A stretch of 64,000 nucleotides of DNA. It comes from Rhodococcus ruber NBRC 15591 (GTDB lineage: Bacteria > Actinomycetota > Actinomycetes > Mycobacteriales > Mycobacteriaceae). The stretch covers positions 62,001 to 126,000 of the forward strand of contig NZ_BCXE01000010.1 of the NCBI RefSeq assembly GCF_001894945.1, given 5' to 3'. The notes beneath the pieces were generated by a model, which saw only the letters and a program-made list of their open reading frames with translations, was not told where the DNA came from and searched no databases. Every line of letters starts with the position of its first letter. The stretch's first letter is position 1. Below, piece after piece: positions 47,480-57,394 of the stretch. The position numbers were made by a program, and so were the translations under genes.

Positions 47480-48439
47480 TCAGAGCTTGGCGAGCCACGC
47501 CTCGAAACCGCGGGTGAACTCGTCGGAGAAGGGCAGATCGGCGATGTAGTCGGCACCGGTGGACTGCTGGTCGCCGATGTCCTTGAGCACGTGGTTGGAC
47601 CGGTGCAGGCGCAGGGACGTCAGGTTCGTGTGCACGAGCGCCGAGTCGAGGGCGTCGACGTCCTCGACCCGCACCTGGATGTCCTTCGCCGAGACGCTGG
47701 TCAGCACCGGCAGCCCGCCCTCGAGCTGAGCCGCGAGCATCCGCGGATCGAGCGCGTCCTCCTCGGCAAGGGCCTTGGCGTTGGCCGAGACCAGACCGGC
47801 GTTGCGCAGCGGCTCGGGCAGGGTGTCGCTGAGGGTGCCGTCGGCGCGCAGCGATTCCACGGCGCCGGCGAGGGCCAGGCGCAGTTCGTCGGCGACCTGG
47901 ATCGGGAGCTGACCGGCGTCGACGACCGCGTCGAGCTGGGCGTCGATCTGGGCGGTGAGCAAGTCCAGCAGCCGCACGGCCAAGGGCTCGAGCAGCGCGA
48001 TGCCTGCGACCGGGGCACCGGCGTCGGCGAGGGTGAGGGCGATGAGGGCGCCCTCGCTGTGCCCGACCACGTAGAGCCGCTCGGCGTCGATGCCCGGCTG
48101 CGCGGCGAGGAACCGGAGGCCGTCCGTGGCGGCGTCGATGAACGTGGAGAACCCGAGGTCGGCGACGTCGGCGACGTCGTACGGGCCGAGGCCGGTCACA
48201 CCGCTGCCGAGCTTGTCGTAGCGCAGGCTCGCGAAGCCGTTGCGCTCGAGCACGTCGGCGAGGTGGCGCAGCGTGCCGATCGGGCCGGGCAGCAGCGCAC
48301 TGTCGCCGTTGCGATCGGTGGGACCGCTGCCGGCGAGCAGCAGCACGGCGGGGACGTTTCCGTCGCTCGCGGCGGGCACGCGCAGGCTGCCGTGCAGGGT
48401 CACGTCGCCGCTGCAGAAGGAGATGTCGGTGTCCGCCAT
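47480..48439 (-). CDS. Alpha/beta-hydrolase (serine aminopeptidase/esterase-like)
   Basis: The 319-residue hydrolase has LLLAGSGPTDRNGD (oxyanion loop) and nucleophile Ser128 in VVGHSEGALIAL; the catalytic His is probably in RLHRSNHVLKDI. The long insertion (about 145-225) is a lid-like helical region. The pattern fits cytoplasmic esterases such as EstD/YqiA-like hydrolases; substrate unknown. It is inserted here relative to the mycobacterial purH to Rv0958 order. Confidence 0.87.
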   Translation of the reverse strand: MADTDISFCSGDVTLHGSLRVPAASDGNVPAVLLLAGSGPTDRNGDSALLPGPIGTLRHLADVLERNGFASLRYDKLGSGVTGLGPYDVADVADLGFSTFIDAATDGLRFLAAQPGIDAERLYVVGHSEGALIALTLADAGAPVAGIALLEPLAVRLLDLLTAQIDAQLDAVVDAGQLPIQVADELRLALAGAVESLRADGTLSDTLPEPLRNAGLVSANAKALAEEDALDPRMLAAQLEGGLPVLTSVSAKDIQVRVEDVDALDSALVHTNLTSLRLHRSNHVLKDIGDQQSTGADYIADLPFSDEFTRGFEAWLAKL

Positions 48440-48461
48440 GCGTCGTGTCTATCAGAACCGG

Positions 48462-49034
<573 letters not shown>

Positions 49035-49178
49035 GGCGGGAGTCTAGGGATCGGTGCCGACAGCGCGCTCCGGCACGACCCGATCCGGGAAGAGCTGCCG
49101 GTACGGCGCCCGGTTCCGGGTGGGGCATCGCCGCGGCTGCAGGTGCCGAAATCACCGAACGCTCGTACCTTGGGAGGG

Positions 49179-50564
49179 GTGACGTCACCCACACTCAGGC
49201 CGTCCACCGTCGGAGAGCTGCGTGCCTCGGGACACGAGCACCGCTCCGTCAAGGACGAGATCCGGCAGAACCTGCTCGCCGCCCTGCGCGACGGCCTCGA
49301 CCCGTGGCCGGGCATCGTCGGATTCGACGACACCGTCGTTCCGCAACTCGAACGTGCGCTGCTCGCGGGCCACGACGTGGTGCTGCTCGGTGAACGCGGG
49401 CAGGGCAAGACCCGGTTGCTGCGCACCCTGCCGCTGCTGCTCGACGAGTGGACACCGGTGATCGCCGGTTCCGAACTCGGCGAGCACCCCTACGACCCGA
49501 TCACCCCCGCCTCGATCCGCCGCGCCGCCGAACTCGGCGACGACCTGCCCGTCGCCTGGCGGCACCGCAGCGAACGCTACGCCGAGAAACTCGCCACCCC
49601 CGACACCTCCGTCGCCGACCTGGTCGGCGACGTCGACCCCGTCAAGGTCGCCGAGGGCCGCAGCCTCGGCGACCCCGAGACCATCCACTTCGGTCTCGTG
49701 CCGCGCGCCCACCGCGGCATCGTCGCCGTCAACGAGCTGCCAGACCTCGCCGAGCGCATCCAGGTCTCGCTGCTCAACGTCATGGAGGAACGCGACATCC
49801 AGGTGCGCGGGTACACGCTGCGGCTCCCGCTCGACGTCCTGCTCGTCGCCAGCGCCAATCCGGAGGACTACACCAACCGCGGCCGGATCATCACCCCGCT
49901 CAAGGACCGGTTCGGCGCCGAGATCCGCACCCACTACCCGACGCAGCTCGACGACGAGATCGCCGTCATCGAGCAGGAGGCGCAGCTGCAGGCCCGGGTC
50001 CCGGACTTCCTGCTCGAGATCCTCGCCCGCTTCACCCGCCTGCTGCGTGAATCCACCTCGGTGGACCAGCGTTCCGGTGTGTCGGCGCGCTTCGCCGTCG
50101 CCGGCGCCGAGACCGTCGCCGCCGCGGCGATGCGTCGCGGCGCCGTGCTCGGCGAGGCCGACCCCGTCGCACGTCCCGTCGACCTCGGCACCGTCGTGGA
50201 GGTGCTGCGGGGCAAGGTCGAGTTCGAATCCGGCGAGGAGGGAAGGGAATTCGAGGTCCTCGATCACCTCCTGAGGCGGGCCACCGCGGACGCCGCCCGC
50301 ACCCGGCTCGCCGGGGTGAACCTCGGCCCGCTCGTCACCGCCGTCGAGCAGGGACAGCCGGTGGTGACCGGGGAACGGATCACCGCCAAGGCGCTGCTGG
50401 ACGAACTGCCCGACCTGCCCGTCCTCGACGTCGTCGCCGAGCGGCTCGGCGCGGAGGACATCGGAACGCGGGCTGCCGCCGCCGAACTCGCGCTCGAGGG
50501 CCTCTACCTCGCGCGGCGGATCGCCAAGCACGCCGACGACGACGGCGCCGCGGTGTACTCCTGA
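49179..50564 (+). CDS. AAA+ ATPase of the magnesium-chelatase-like family (Rv0958-like)
   Basis: The 461-residue AAA+ protein has Walker A LLGERGQGKTRLL (Gly71-Thr78) and, where Walker B is expected, IVAVNELPDL with Asn185 in place of the usual Asp; Glu186 is kept. ANPEDYTNRGRIITPLKDRFGAEI includes sensor-like and arginine residues. It sits directly before a VWA-domain gene, a pair like MoxR/VWA chaperones that remodel or insert cofactors into target proteins. The stop and next start overlap as TGATG. GTG 49179 is the probable start. Confidence 0.9.
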   Translation: MTSPTLRPSTVGELRASGHEHRSVKDEIRQNLLAALRDGLDPWPGIVGFDDTVVPQLERALLAGHDVVLLGERGQGKTRLLRTLPLLLDEWTPVIAGSELGEHPYDPITPASIRRAAELGDDLPVAWRHRSERYAEKLATPDTSVADLVGDVDPVKVAEGRSLGDPETIHFGLVPRAHRGIVAVNELPDLAERIQVSLLNVMEERDIQVRGYTLRLPLDVLLVASANPEDYTNRGRIITPLKDRFGAEIRTHYPTQLDDEIAVIEQEAQLQARVPDFLLEILARFTRLLRESTSVDQRSGVSARFAVAGAETVAAAAMRRGAVLGEADPVARPVDLGTVVEVLRGKVEFESGEEGREFEVLDHLLRRATADAARTRLAGVNLGPLVTAVEQGQPVVTGERITAKALLDELPDLPVLDVVAERLGAEDIGTRAAAAELALEGLYLARRIAKHADDDGAAVYS

Positions 50565-52501
50565 TGAGCCGGGGCGCGCGGTACGGGCCCTACGACGGCG
50601 GCGACCCCCTCGCCCCGCCGGTGGATCTGCGTGAGGCCCTCGCCGCGATCGGCGAGGACGTGCTGGCCGGCAGTTCGCCGCGACGTGCGCTGCGGGAACT
50701 GCTGCGCCGCGGTCACGGCTCGATGCGCGGGCTGGACCGCCTTGCGGCGCAGGCGAATCGGCGTCGGCGGGAGCTGCTGGACCGGACGAACCTCGACGGC
50801 ACGCTGCGCGAGGTGCGTGAGCTGCTCGACCGGGCCGTCCTCGAGGAACGCAAGGCCCTCGCACGCGCACTCGACGACGACGCCCGGTTCGCGGAGATGC
50901 GGATCGAGGAACTGCCCGCCTCCACCGCGCAGGCCGTGCAGGAGCTCGCCGACTACGACTGGCGCAGCCCGCAGGCCCGGGAGGACTACGAGAAGATCCG
51001 TGACCTGCTGGGCCGCGAGGTGCTCGACCAGCGGTTCGCCGGGATGAAGCAGGCCCTCGAAGGTGCCACCGACGAGGACCGTGAGCGCGTGAACCGCATG
51101 CTCGAGGATCTGAACGATCTGCTGGACAAGCATTCCCGCGGGGAGGACACCCAGGAGGACTTCGAGCGGTTCATGGCCGAACACGGCGACTTCTTCCCGG
51201 AGAATCCCGGCAACGTGGAGGAACTGCTCGACTCGCTGGCCCAGCGCGCGGCGGCGGCGCAGCGCCTGCGCAACTCGCTCAGCCAGGAACAGCGCGACGA
51301 GCTCGACGCCCTCGCTCAGCAGGCGTTCGGTTCGCCGAGCCTGATGTCGCAGCTCGACCGTCTCGACTCGCACCTGCGTGCCGCCCGCCCGGGGGAGGAC
51401 TGGACCGGGTCGGAGCGGTTCCGAGGGGACCGGGGAATGGGCCTGGGCGAAGCGACGGGGGCGCTGCAGGACGTCGCCGAACTCGACGCACTCGCCGAGC
51501 AGCTCTCCCAGCAGTACGCCGGCGCCTCCCTCGACGACATCGACCTCGACGCGCTGGCCCGCCAGCTCGGCGACGACGCCGCGGCCGATGCGCGCACGCT
51601 CGCCCAGCTCGAGAAGGAACTGCAGCGGCAGGGGTTCTTCGACCGGGGCGCCGACGGGCAGTGGCGCCTGTCGCCCAAGGCGATGCGCGAACTCGGCCGG
51701 ACCGCGCTGCGCGACGTCATGGACCAGCTGTCCACCCGGGGCGGGCAGCGCGAGACCCGCCGGGCGGGGGCCACCGGTGAGCCCACCGGGGCGTCGCGCC
51801 CGTGGGAGTTCGGCGACACCGAGCCGTGGGACGTGGTGCGCACCCTCACCAACGCGACCCTGCGCGCCCCCGCGCAGATCCCGGTGCGGATGGATGTCAC
51901 CGACGTCGAGGTCGTCGAGACCGAGCAGCGCACCCAGGCGGCGGTGGCGCTGCTGGTGGACACGTCGTTCTCGATGGTGATGGACGGCCGGTGGGTGCCG
52001 ATGAAGCGCACGGCCCTGGCCCTCAACCACCTGGTCTCGACCCGGTTCCGCGGCGACGCGCTGCAGCTGATCGCGTTCGGCCGGCACGCCCGCGTCGTCA
52101 CCGCCTCCGAACTCGCCGGACTGGACGGGGTGTACGAGCAGGGCACGAACCTGCACCACGCGCTCATGCTGGCCGGCCGGCACCTGCGCCGGCATTCCAA
52201 TGCCCAGCCGGTGGTGCTGGTGGTCACCGACGGTGAGCCCACCGCGCATCTCGAGGCGGACGGCTACGCGGCGTTCGACTATCCGCCCAGCGCCCGCACG
52301 CTCGGCATGACGGTCCGTGAGCTCGACCATCTCGCCCGCGTCGGGGCGCACGTGACGATCTTCCGGCTCGGCGACGATCCCGGGCTGGCGCGGATCGTCG
52401 ACCGGATGGCCCGCCGGGTCGGTGGCCGGGTCGTCGCGCCGGACGTCGACGGCCTCGGGGCCGCCGTCGTAGGCGACTACGTGCGGCTGCGCCGCCGCTG
52501 A
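50564..52501 (+). CDS. VWA-domain protein, partner of the AAA+ ATPase (Rv0959-like)
   Basis: The 645-residue protein has a long helical, charged N-terminal part (about 1-430) and a C-terminal von Willebrand A domain with an intact metal site: Asp466-Thr-Ser-Phe-Ser (DXSXS), Thr in EQGTNLHHAL and Asp in VVTDGEPT. VWA proteins next to MoxR-type ATPases act as their substrate adaptors. The ATG overlaps the ATPase stop (TGATG). The target system is unknown. Confidence 0.9.
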   Translation: MSRGARYGPYDGGDPLAPPVDLREALAAIGEDVLAGSSPRRALRELLRRGHGSMRGLDRLAAQANRRRRELLDRTNLDGTLREVRELLDRAVLEERKALARALDDDARFAEMRIEELPASTAQAVQELADYDWRSPQAREDYEKIRDLLGREVLDQRFAGMKQALEGATDEDRERVNRMLEDLNDLLDKHSRGEDTQEDFERFMAEHGDFFPENPGNVEELLDSLAQRAAAAQRLRNSLSQEQRDELDALAQQAFGSPSLMSQLDRLDSHLRAARPGEDWTGSERFRGDRGMGLGEATGALQDVAELDALAEQLSQQYAGASLDDIDLDALARQLGDDAAADARTLAQLEKELQRQGFFDRGADGQWRLSPKAMRELGRTALRDVMDQLSTRGGQRETRRAGATGEPTGASRPWEFGDTEPWDVVRTLTNATLRAPAQIPVRMDVTDVEVVETEQRTQAAVALLVDTSFSMVMDGRWVPMKRTALALNHLVSTRFRGDALQLIAFGRHARVVTASELAGLDGVYEQGTNLHHALMLAGRHLRRHSNAQPVVLVVTDGEPTAHLEADGYAAFDYPPSARTLGMTVRELDHLARVGAHVTIFRLGDDPGLARIVDRMARRVGGRVVAPDVDGLGAAVVGDYVRLRRR

Positions 52502-52506
52502 CCCGC

Positions 52507-52552
52507 CCCGTGCGCGATTCTGGTAGCGGGAACTACCGGAAACGCGCACGGG
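52507..52552. terminator. Nested hairpin between the VWA and MFS genes
   Basis: An outer 10-bp stem (CCCGTGCGCG 52507-52516 with 52543-52552) encloses an inner GGTAG/CTACC stem. It lies at a convergent end and can serve both genes. Confidence 0.75.
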
Positions 52553-53719
52553 CTACCGGCGCAGCGCCCGCCAGGTGCTCACCGCGGCGGTCGAGAGCAG
52601 TCCCGCGGTCACCAGGAACACCGACGCCGTGCCGGCGACGCCGGCGATCGCGCCGGCTGCCAACGGCACCGACACCTGGCCGAGACGGTTGCCGGTGAGG
52701 CGCACGGCCAGCGCCGACGCCCGGTCCGCCGGTGCCACCAGCTCGACGACCCACGTCATGGTCAGTGGCTGCCCGAACCCCCAGAAGGCACCGCAGATCG
52801 CCAGGAGTATCCCCAGCGCCCACGGGTTCGGCAGGAACGGCAGCGCCGCGACGGGCAGGGCCGTGCACGCCGTCGCCGACAGCAGCAGACGTCGCCGCGG
52901 AATCGTCCGCAGTGCCCACGGCAGCACCGCACGCGAGACGATCGACGCGACGGTGCGGGCGGTGAGCAGGGCCGACACCAACAGCACCCCGAAGCCGAAC
53001 TCCTCCCCGAGCAGCGGCAGGTACGCGACCACGATGTCGACGGACGCCAGCACGACGAGGCTCGAGAACATCGCGGGCTTCATCCCGCGTGTGCCCAGCA
53101 TCGACCGCACCGACTGCGGTGGCGCGTCGCCCGGGGCGCGACCGGAGCCGGGCGGTTCGCGCAGGCCGACGACGAACGGCAGGGCTGCCGCGGCGAGGAC
53201 CGTCATCACCAGCAACGCCGGGGTGGTCTCGACGGTGTCCCCGTTGCTCGCCGCGGCGATCACGCCGGCGAGCGGCACCCCGATCGCCTGACCCACCGAC
53301 ACTCCCAGGGTGATGCCCGCGAAGCCGCGGTCGAGTTCACCCGGTGGCGACAGGATCGACACGAACGCCTGTCCGGACACCGTCACCAGAAGCTGACCGA
53401 GACCCAGGACGGTGTTGCCGAGGCCGAGGACCCACAGGTCCGGGCTGACCGCGATGATCAGCGCACCGGCCACCGACACCACGACACCGCCCCGGAGAAT
53501 CCCCGCCGCGTGCCGGCGGTCGACGGCCCGGCCCAGCTGCACCGCCAGGACCAGCGGGACGAGGGCGAACAGGGCCGTCACCACGCCGATCACGGCCGCG
53601 TCGCCGCCGAGGGCGAGCACGCGGTAGGAGACGAGGACGCGCACCGACTGGAACGTCGCATGCAGCAGCGCCGTCGCCGTGCACAGGAGCAGCAGCCAGT
53701 GCCGGGGGATGCGGGACAT
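52553..53719 (-). CDS. MFS transporter
   Basis: The 388-residue protein has about 12 hydrophobic segments; LGRAVDRRHAAGILRGG is a motif-A-like loop. It resembles 12-helix drug or metabolite exporters; no substrate can be named. Its stop TAG is at the base of the terminator hairpin. Confidence 0.88.
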   Translation of the reverse strand: MSRIPRHWLLLLCTATALLHATFQSVRVLVSYRVLALGGDAAVIGVVTALFALVPLVLAVQLGRAVDRRHAAGILRGGVVVSVAGALIIAVSPDLWVLGLGNTVLGLGQLLVTVSGQAFVSILSPPGELDRGFAGITLGVSVGQAIGVPLAGVIAAASNGDTVETTPALLVMTVLAAAALPFVVGLREPPGSGRAPGDAPPQSVRSMLGTRGMKPAMFSSLVVLASVDIVVAYLPLLGEEFGFGVLLVSALLTARTVASIVSRAVLPWALRTIPRRRLLLSATACTALPVAALPFLPNPWALGILLAICGAFWGFGQPLTMTWVVELVAPADRASALAVRLTGNRLGQVSVPLAAGAIAGVAGTASVFLVTAGLLSTAAVSTWRALRR

Positions 53720-53722
53720 CGG

Positions 53723-54142
53723 TCAGCCGGCCGTCACGATCCGGTCGGCCAGCGGTGCCTGCAGCGTCAGCTCGAGCACACCGGTGACGGCGATCATGAT
53801 GCACGCCCGGTCCACCGCCTCCGGCAGGGTGCCGCCACGCAACGCCACCGTCACGGCGGAGTCGGACTCGCCGACGGTGACGTCGACTCCGAAACACGCG
53901 GGTGTGCCGGTCTCGAAGTGGACGGCGATGCGGTCGTCGTCCACTCGGGTCCACGAGCGCAGCGGGATCGGGTGCGGCTCGACGAGGTCGTCGCGGGCGG
54001 TGAAGACCGTCGCCCCCACCGGTGTCGGTTCCTCCGGTAGGGCGGGGACGTCGGCGCCGCCCGGACCGCACGCGCCGGCCAGGACGCAGCACACGGCGAG
54101 CACCGGCAATCGCATGGCTCTCAACCTAGCCGCGCCCGTCAT
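53723..54142 (-). CDS. Small exported protein, possible lipoprotein
   Basis: A 139-residue protein with a basic N-terminus, a hydrophobic core (LPVLAVCCVLAGAC) and a Cys that might be lipidated, though the box (Ala-Gly-Ala-Cys) is imperfect. Two later Cys could form a disulfide. The rest is beta-rich and unrecognised. ATG 54142 overlaps the AEC-family stop (ATGA); ATG 54115 is an alternative that leaves 130 residues. It lies three bases from the MFS start. Confidence 0.68.
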   Translation of the reverse strand: MTGAARLRAMRLPVLAVCCVLAGACGPGGADVPALPEEPTPVGATVFTARDDLVEPHPIPLRSWTRVDDDRIAVHFETGTPACFGVDVTVGESDSAVTVALRGGTLPEAVDRACIMIAVTGVLELTLQAPLADRIVTAG

Positions 54143-55065
54143 GCGAGGAGCGCGGCGACGACGCCGATCGCGGGGATCGAGGCGAGGGTGGTGACCAGCG
54201 CGGCGTCGCGGGCGAGCACCATGCCGCGGCCGTAGCGGCTCGCGTAGACGAACACGTTCTGTGCGGTCGGCAGCGTCGCCACCACGACGATCGCGAAGAG
54301 TTCGTGCCCGTCCAGGCCCATCAGGTGCCGGGCCATGACGTAGGCGAGGACGGGCTGCACCACGATCTTGAGCACCGATGCGAGCGCGACGTCGCGGCGC
54401 GGGCTGGTGCCCTTCTCGAGCACCCGCACCCCCTGGAGCGACAGGCCGAATGCGAGCAGGGCACCCGGTACGGAGGCGCCACCGAGGAGGTGGAACGGCT
54501 GCATCAGCGCGGCAGGCGGCGTCCAGCCGGCGACGGCGACGGCGAGTCCGGCCGCGCCCGCCAGCACGATCGGGTTCTTGAACGGGGCGGTGATCGTCTC
54601 CCGTCGTGACGCGCCGGGGCGCATCGTCGACAGGTCCAGCATCGTCAAGGCGATGGGGGAGAACAGCACGATCTGGAACAGCAGCAGCGGCGCGACGAAC
54701 GAGGCGTCGCCGAGGACGAACACAGCGATCGGAATGCCGAGATTGGCGGAGTTGACGTACGAGGCGGCAAGCGCGCCGATCGTCAGCTCCGGCAGGGGCC
54801 GGCGCAGCCACAGCTTCGCGACGACGAGGTAGAGCGCGGCGACGGCGAACGCGGTGGCTGCGGCGACGTACAGGGTGGGGGAGAAGATCACCGACAGGTC
54901 GGAGGTGGCCAGCGAGTCGAACAGCAGCGCGGGGGTGGCGACGAAGAACACCATCCGGCTGAGCACGAACTGGGCCTCGGGCCCGAGCGTGCCCGTCCGG
55001 CCGAGTACGAATCCGATCGCGATGATCACGAAGATGACGCTGAATCCCGCGATCACGCCCGACAC
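54139..55065 (-). CDS. AEC (auxin efflux carrier) family transporter
   Basis: The 308-residue membrane protein has ten predicted hydrophobic segments and the family pattern AASYVNSANLGIPIAVFVLGD in the middle and ATLPTAQNVFVYASRYG near the end. Bacterial AEC members carry malate or other organic anions; substrate unknown. GTG 55065 has AAGGG eight bases upstream; GTG 55071 is possible. A TTACC-GGC-GGTAA dyad at 55123-55135 in the upstream gap may be an operator. Confidence 0.86.
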   Translation of the reverse strand: MSGVIAGFSVIFVIIAIGFVLGRTGTLGPEAQFVLSRMVFFVATPALLFDSLATSDLSVIFSPTLYVAAATAFAVAALYLVVAKLWLRRPLPELTIGALAASYVNSANLGIPIAVFVLGDASFVAPLLLFQIVLFSPIALTMLDLSTMRPGASRRETITAPFKNPIVLAGAAGLAVAVAGWTPPAALMQPFHLLGGASVPGALLAFGLSLQGVRVLEKGTSPRRDVALASVLKIVVQPVLAYVMARHLMGLDGHELFAIVVVATLPTAQNVFVYASRYGRGMVLARDAALVTTLASIPAIGVVAALLA

Positions 55066-55235
55066 CGACACAACCCTTCGAAAGCACACGATATGCAGGC
55101 GCTGCACGCCAGACCGAGAACCTTACCGGCGGTAACGGCACGGGGCACATTCCGCCCTTGTCGCCCCGCCCGGTGAGACGCCCGTGAACGGACGCCGACC
55201 GGGCACCGGGGCCGGGAATCTGCGATGCTGAAAAA

Positions 55236-55394
55236 ATGCCGACCGACCCGATTGTTCATCCCCCGGCCAACGTCATCGCGCTGGCCCAGCATCCGCGGTA
55301 TCAGCACGCGGACTGGACGCTCTCGGAGCGGCTCGTACGGCGGCAGGAACTGGTCCTGCAGCATCTCGGCGTCTGGGGCGACGACGGTTCGTGA
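55236..55394 (+). CDS. 52-residue hypothetical protein
   Basis: A short ORF from ATG 55236 to TGA 55394. Codons are mostly G/C-ended (about 82%). The product, with ALAQHPRYQHADW and ERLVRRQELVLQHLG, looks helical and basic; no family is recognised. No strong ribosome site is seen. It converges with the GntR gene, 24 bp apart. Confidence 0.55.
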   Translation: MPTDPIVHPPANVIALAQHPRYQHADWTLSERLVRRQELVLQHLGVWGDDGS

Positions 55395-55418
55395 GGTCTG
55401 CCGGGCCCCGGGAACGGC

Positions 55419-56135
55419 TCAGGGCGTCACCGTGGCGACGAACGTCATCCGGTCCCCACGGTAGAGCGAGCGCCGCTGCTCGATCGGTGCCTCGTGCCGA
55501 TCGTAGGAAACGCGGTTGAGCAGGAGCATGGGCGTGCGGATGTCGGCGTCGAGGAGCGCCGCCTCGCGTGCGTCGGGCAGGGTGGTCTCGATGTACTCGA
55601 CCGCGCGCGCGAAGGCGATGCCGCGTGCGCGGATCGCCGCGTACAGCGACGACGTGGCGTCGAAGCTGTCGGCGAGTCCCGGGAAGCGGGCGGCGGGCAG
55701 GCGGGTCCGTTCCAGTCCGACGCGGACGCCGTCGGTGAGCAGGACGCGTTCGAGTTCGAGGACGGGATCGCCGACGGCGATCGCGAGGACCGCGGCGAGG
55801 TCGGGGTCGGCGGCGAGGTCGGTCCAGCCGACGAGGATGCGTCCCGCGCTCCGGCCCTCCGCGAGGGCCGCCTCGGTGTAGGAACCGATGATCAGCGGTT
55901 GCAGGATCTTGGGCTTCGCGACGACGGTGCCCCGGCCGCGGCGTTCGATGCGGCCGTCGACGAGGAGCTCGCGCAGCGCCTGGCGGACGGTTTCCCGGGC
56001 CACGTCGAACCGGCTGGCGAGTTCACGCTCGGAGGGCACCGGGTCGCCGACGGAGAGCTCGTCGAGCAGGGCGGTGACCTGATGCCGCACGATCTGGTGC
56101 TTGGGGACCCGGGTCTCGCGAGCGGTTTCTGGCAC
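55419..56135 (-). CDS. phnF: GntR/HutC family regulator, PhnF-like
   Basis: The 238-residue protein has the GntR winged helix (VPSERELASRFDVARETVRQALRELLVDGRIERRGRGTVV) and a UTRA ligand domain. It is divergent from a phosphonate gene cluster, and the 96-bp gap has two TGGTCTANACCA palindromes close to the TGGTATAGACCA sites known for mycobacterial PhnF. It probably represses both directions until a phosphonate or phosphate-related signal binds. The start is GTG 56135. Confidence 0.88.
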   Translation of the reverse strand: MPETARETRVPKHQIVRHQVTALLDELSVGDPVPSERELASRFDVARETVRQALRELLVDGRIERRGRGTVVAKPKILQPLIIGSYTEAALAEGRSAGRILVGWTDLAADPDLAAVLAIAVGDPVLELERVLLTDGVRVGLERTRLPAARFPGLADSFDATSSLYAAIRARGIAFARAVEYIETTLPDAREAALLDADIRTPMLLLNRVSYDRHEAPIEQRRSLYRGDRMTFVATVTP

Positions 56136-56155
56136 GGTCGAATCGTACCGGATTC

Positions 56156-56167
56156 TGGTCTATACCA
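56156..56167. promoter_or_regulatory. PhnF-type operator 1
   Basis: TGGTCTATACCA, a dyad with a single mismatched central pair, lies 21 bp before the regulator start. It matches the HutC-subfamily site pattern TGGTNTANACCA. Confidence 0.75.
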
Positions 56168-56202
56168 ATTGTTCACCGGGCGTTCGCCTGCCGTCCCATT
56201 AT

Positions 56203-56214
56203 TGGTCTAGACCA
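56203..56214. promoter_or_regulatory. PhnF-type operator 2
   Basis: TGGTCTAGACCA, a perfect 12-bp palindrome 17 bp before the FAD oxidoreductase start. Its centre is 47 bp from operator 1, allowing cooperative or looped repression. Confidence 0.78.
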
Positions 56215-56231
56215 TCACTCAGGCTCGGGTC

Positions 56232-57362
56232 ATGCGAATCCTGATCATCGGCGGCGGCATCCTGGGCACCGCCCACGCCGACGCCGCCGTCCGCCGCGGA
56301 CACGACGTCGTCCACCTCGAACGCGAGCCGGAAGCCCGGGGCGCCACCGTCCGCAACTTCGGCCTCGTGTGGGTCTCCGGGCGCACCGAGGACGAACTGG
56401 CCGCCACCCTGCGCTCCCGCGAGCTGTGGGCCGACCTCGGCGCCCGCGTCCCCGGCATCGGTTTCCGGGAGAACGGTTCGATCACCCTTCTCCGCAGCGA
56501 CGCCGAGGTGGCCGTCGCCCGGGCGGCCGCCGACCGCGCCGACGCCCGCGACCGGGGTTTCACCCTGCTCGAGGCCGAAGCGATCCGCCGGCTCAACCCC
56601 GCCCTCCGGGGCAAGTTCGCCGCCGGCCTGCACTGCAGCACCGACGCCGCCGTCGAATCCCGCGTCGCTCTGCCCGCGATCCGGTGGCACCTCGCCACCT
56701 CCGGGCGGTACCGCTTCCGGCCGGAGACCGAGGCCCGCAGCGTGACCCGCACCGCCCACGGCACGGTGCAGGTGCGCGACGACCACGGCACCGTCCACGA
56801 GACCGACCTCGTGCTCGTGTGCCCCGGGGCGACCCTGTCCGGTCTCGCCCGCGAACTCGGCGGCGACCTGCCCCTGCGCCGCGTGCGTCTGCAGATGATG
56901 CAGACCGCACCGCTCGGCGAAAAGCTCACCACGTCCGTCGCCGACGGCGACAGCCTGCGCTACTACCCGGGATTCGCCGGGGCCGCGCTGGACGAGCTGA
57001 AGGCGCGCGAACCGCAGGCGCTCACCGCCGAGCAGCACCGCATGCAGTTGCTGTGCGTGCAGCGCCTCGACGGCGGGCTCACCCTCGGCGACACGCACGA
57101 GTACGACGAACCGTTCGCGTTCGACGTCGACGAGGCCCCGTACGAGCACCTCGTCACCGTCACCGAGGAGCTGCTCGGACGCCGGCTCCCGCCCGTGGTG
57201 CGCCGGTGGGCCGGGGTCTACAGCCAGTGCCTCGATCCCACCGAACTCGTCCACCGTGCCCGCGTCGACGACGACGTCTGGATCATCGCCGGACCGGGCG
57301 GCCGCGGCATGACCCTCGGCCCCTACCTCGGTGAGTGCACCGCCGACCTCCTGAGTCTCTGA
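56232..57362 (+). CDS. FAD-dependent oxidoreductase of phosphonate catabolism (TIGR03364-type)
   Basis: The 376-residue DAO-family flavoprotein starts RILIIGGGILGTAHADAAVRRGHDVVHLER (FAD Rossmann motif 7-12) and ends GPGGRGMTLGPYLGE. Its place as first gene of a phosphonate unit, next to a phosphonatase-like hydrolase, is that of the TIGR03364 (HpnW-type) family, proposed to oxidise aminoethylphosphonate or its N-alkyl derivatives to phosphonoacetaldehyde. No PhnW transaminase is present, so this enzyme may do the deamination. Substrate is inferred. Confidence 0.85.
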   Translation: MRILIIGGGILGTAHADAAVRRGHDVVHLEREPEARGATVRNFGLVWVSGRTEDELAATLRSRELWADLGARVPGIGFRENGSITLLRSDAEVAVARAAADRADARDRGFTLLEAEAIRRLNPALRGKFAAGLHCSTDAAVESRVALPAIRWHLATSGRYRFRPETEARSVTRTAHGTVQVRDDHGTVHETDLVLVCPGATLSGLARELGGDLPLRRVRLQMMQTAPLGEKLTTSVADGDSLRYYPGFAGAALDELKAREPQALTAEQHRMQLLCVQRLDGGLTLGDTHEYDEPFAFDVDEAPYEHLVTVTEELLGRRLPPVVRRWAGVYSQCLDPTELVHRARVDDDVWIIAGPGGRGMTLGPYLGECTADLLSL

Positions 57363-57394
57363 ACATCCTCTCTCGCAACCATTCCGGAGTACCG

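Noticed and set aside
54859-55135. Open frame on the plus strand inside the AEC transporter gene
   Set aside because: It lies antisense to a clear membrane protein and has no start signal or motif.
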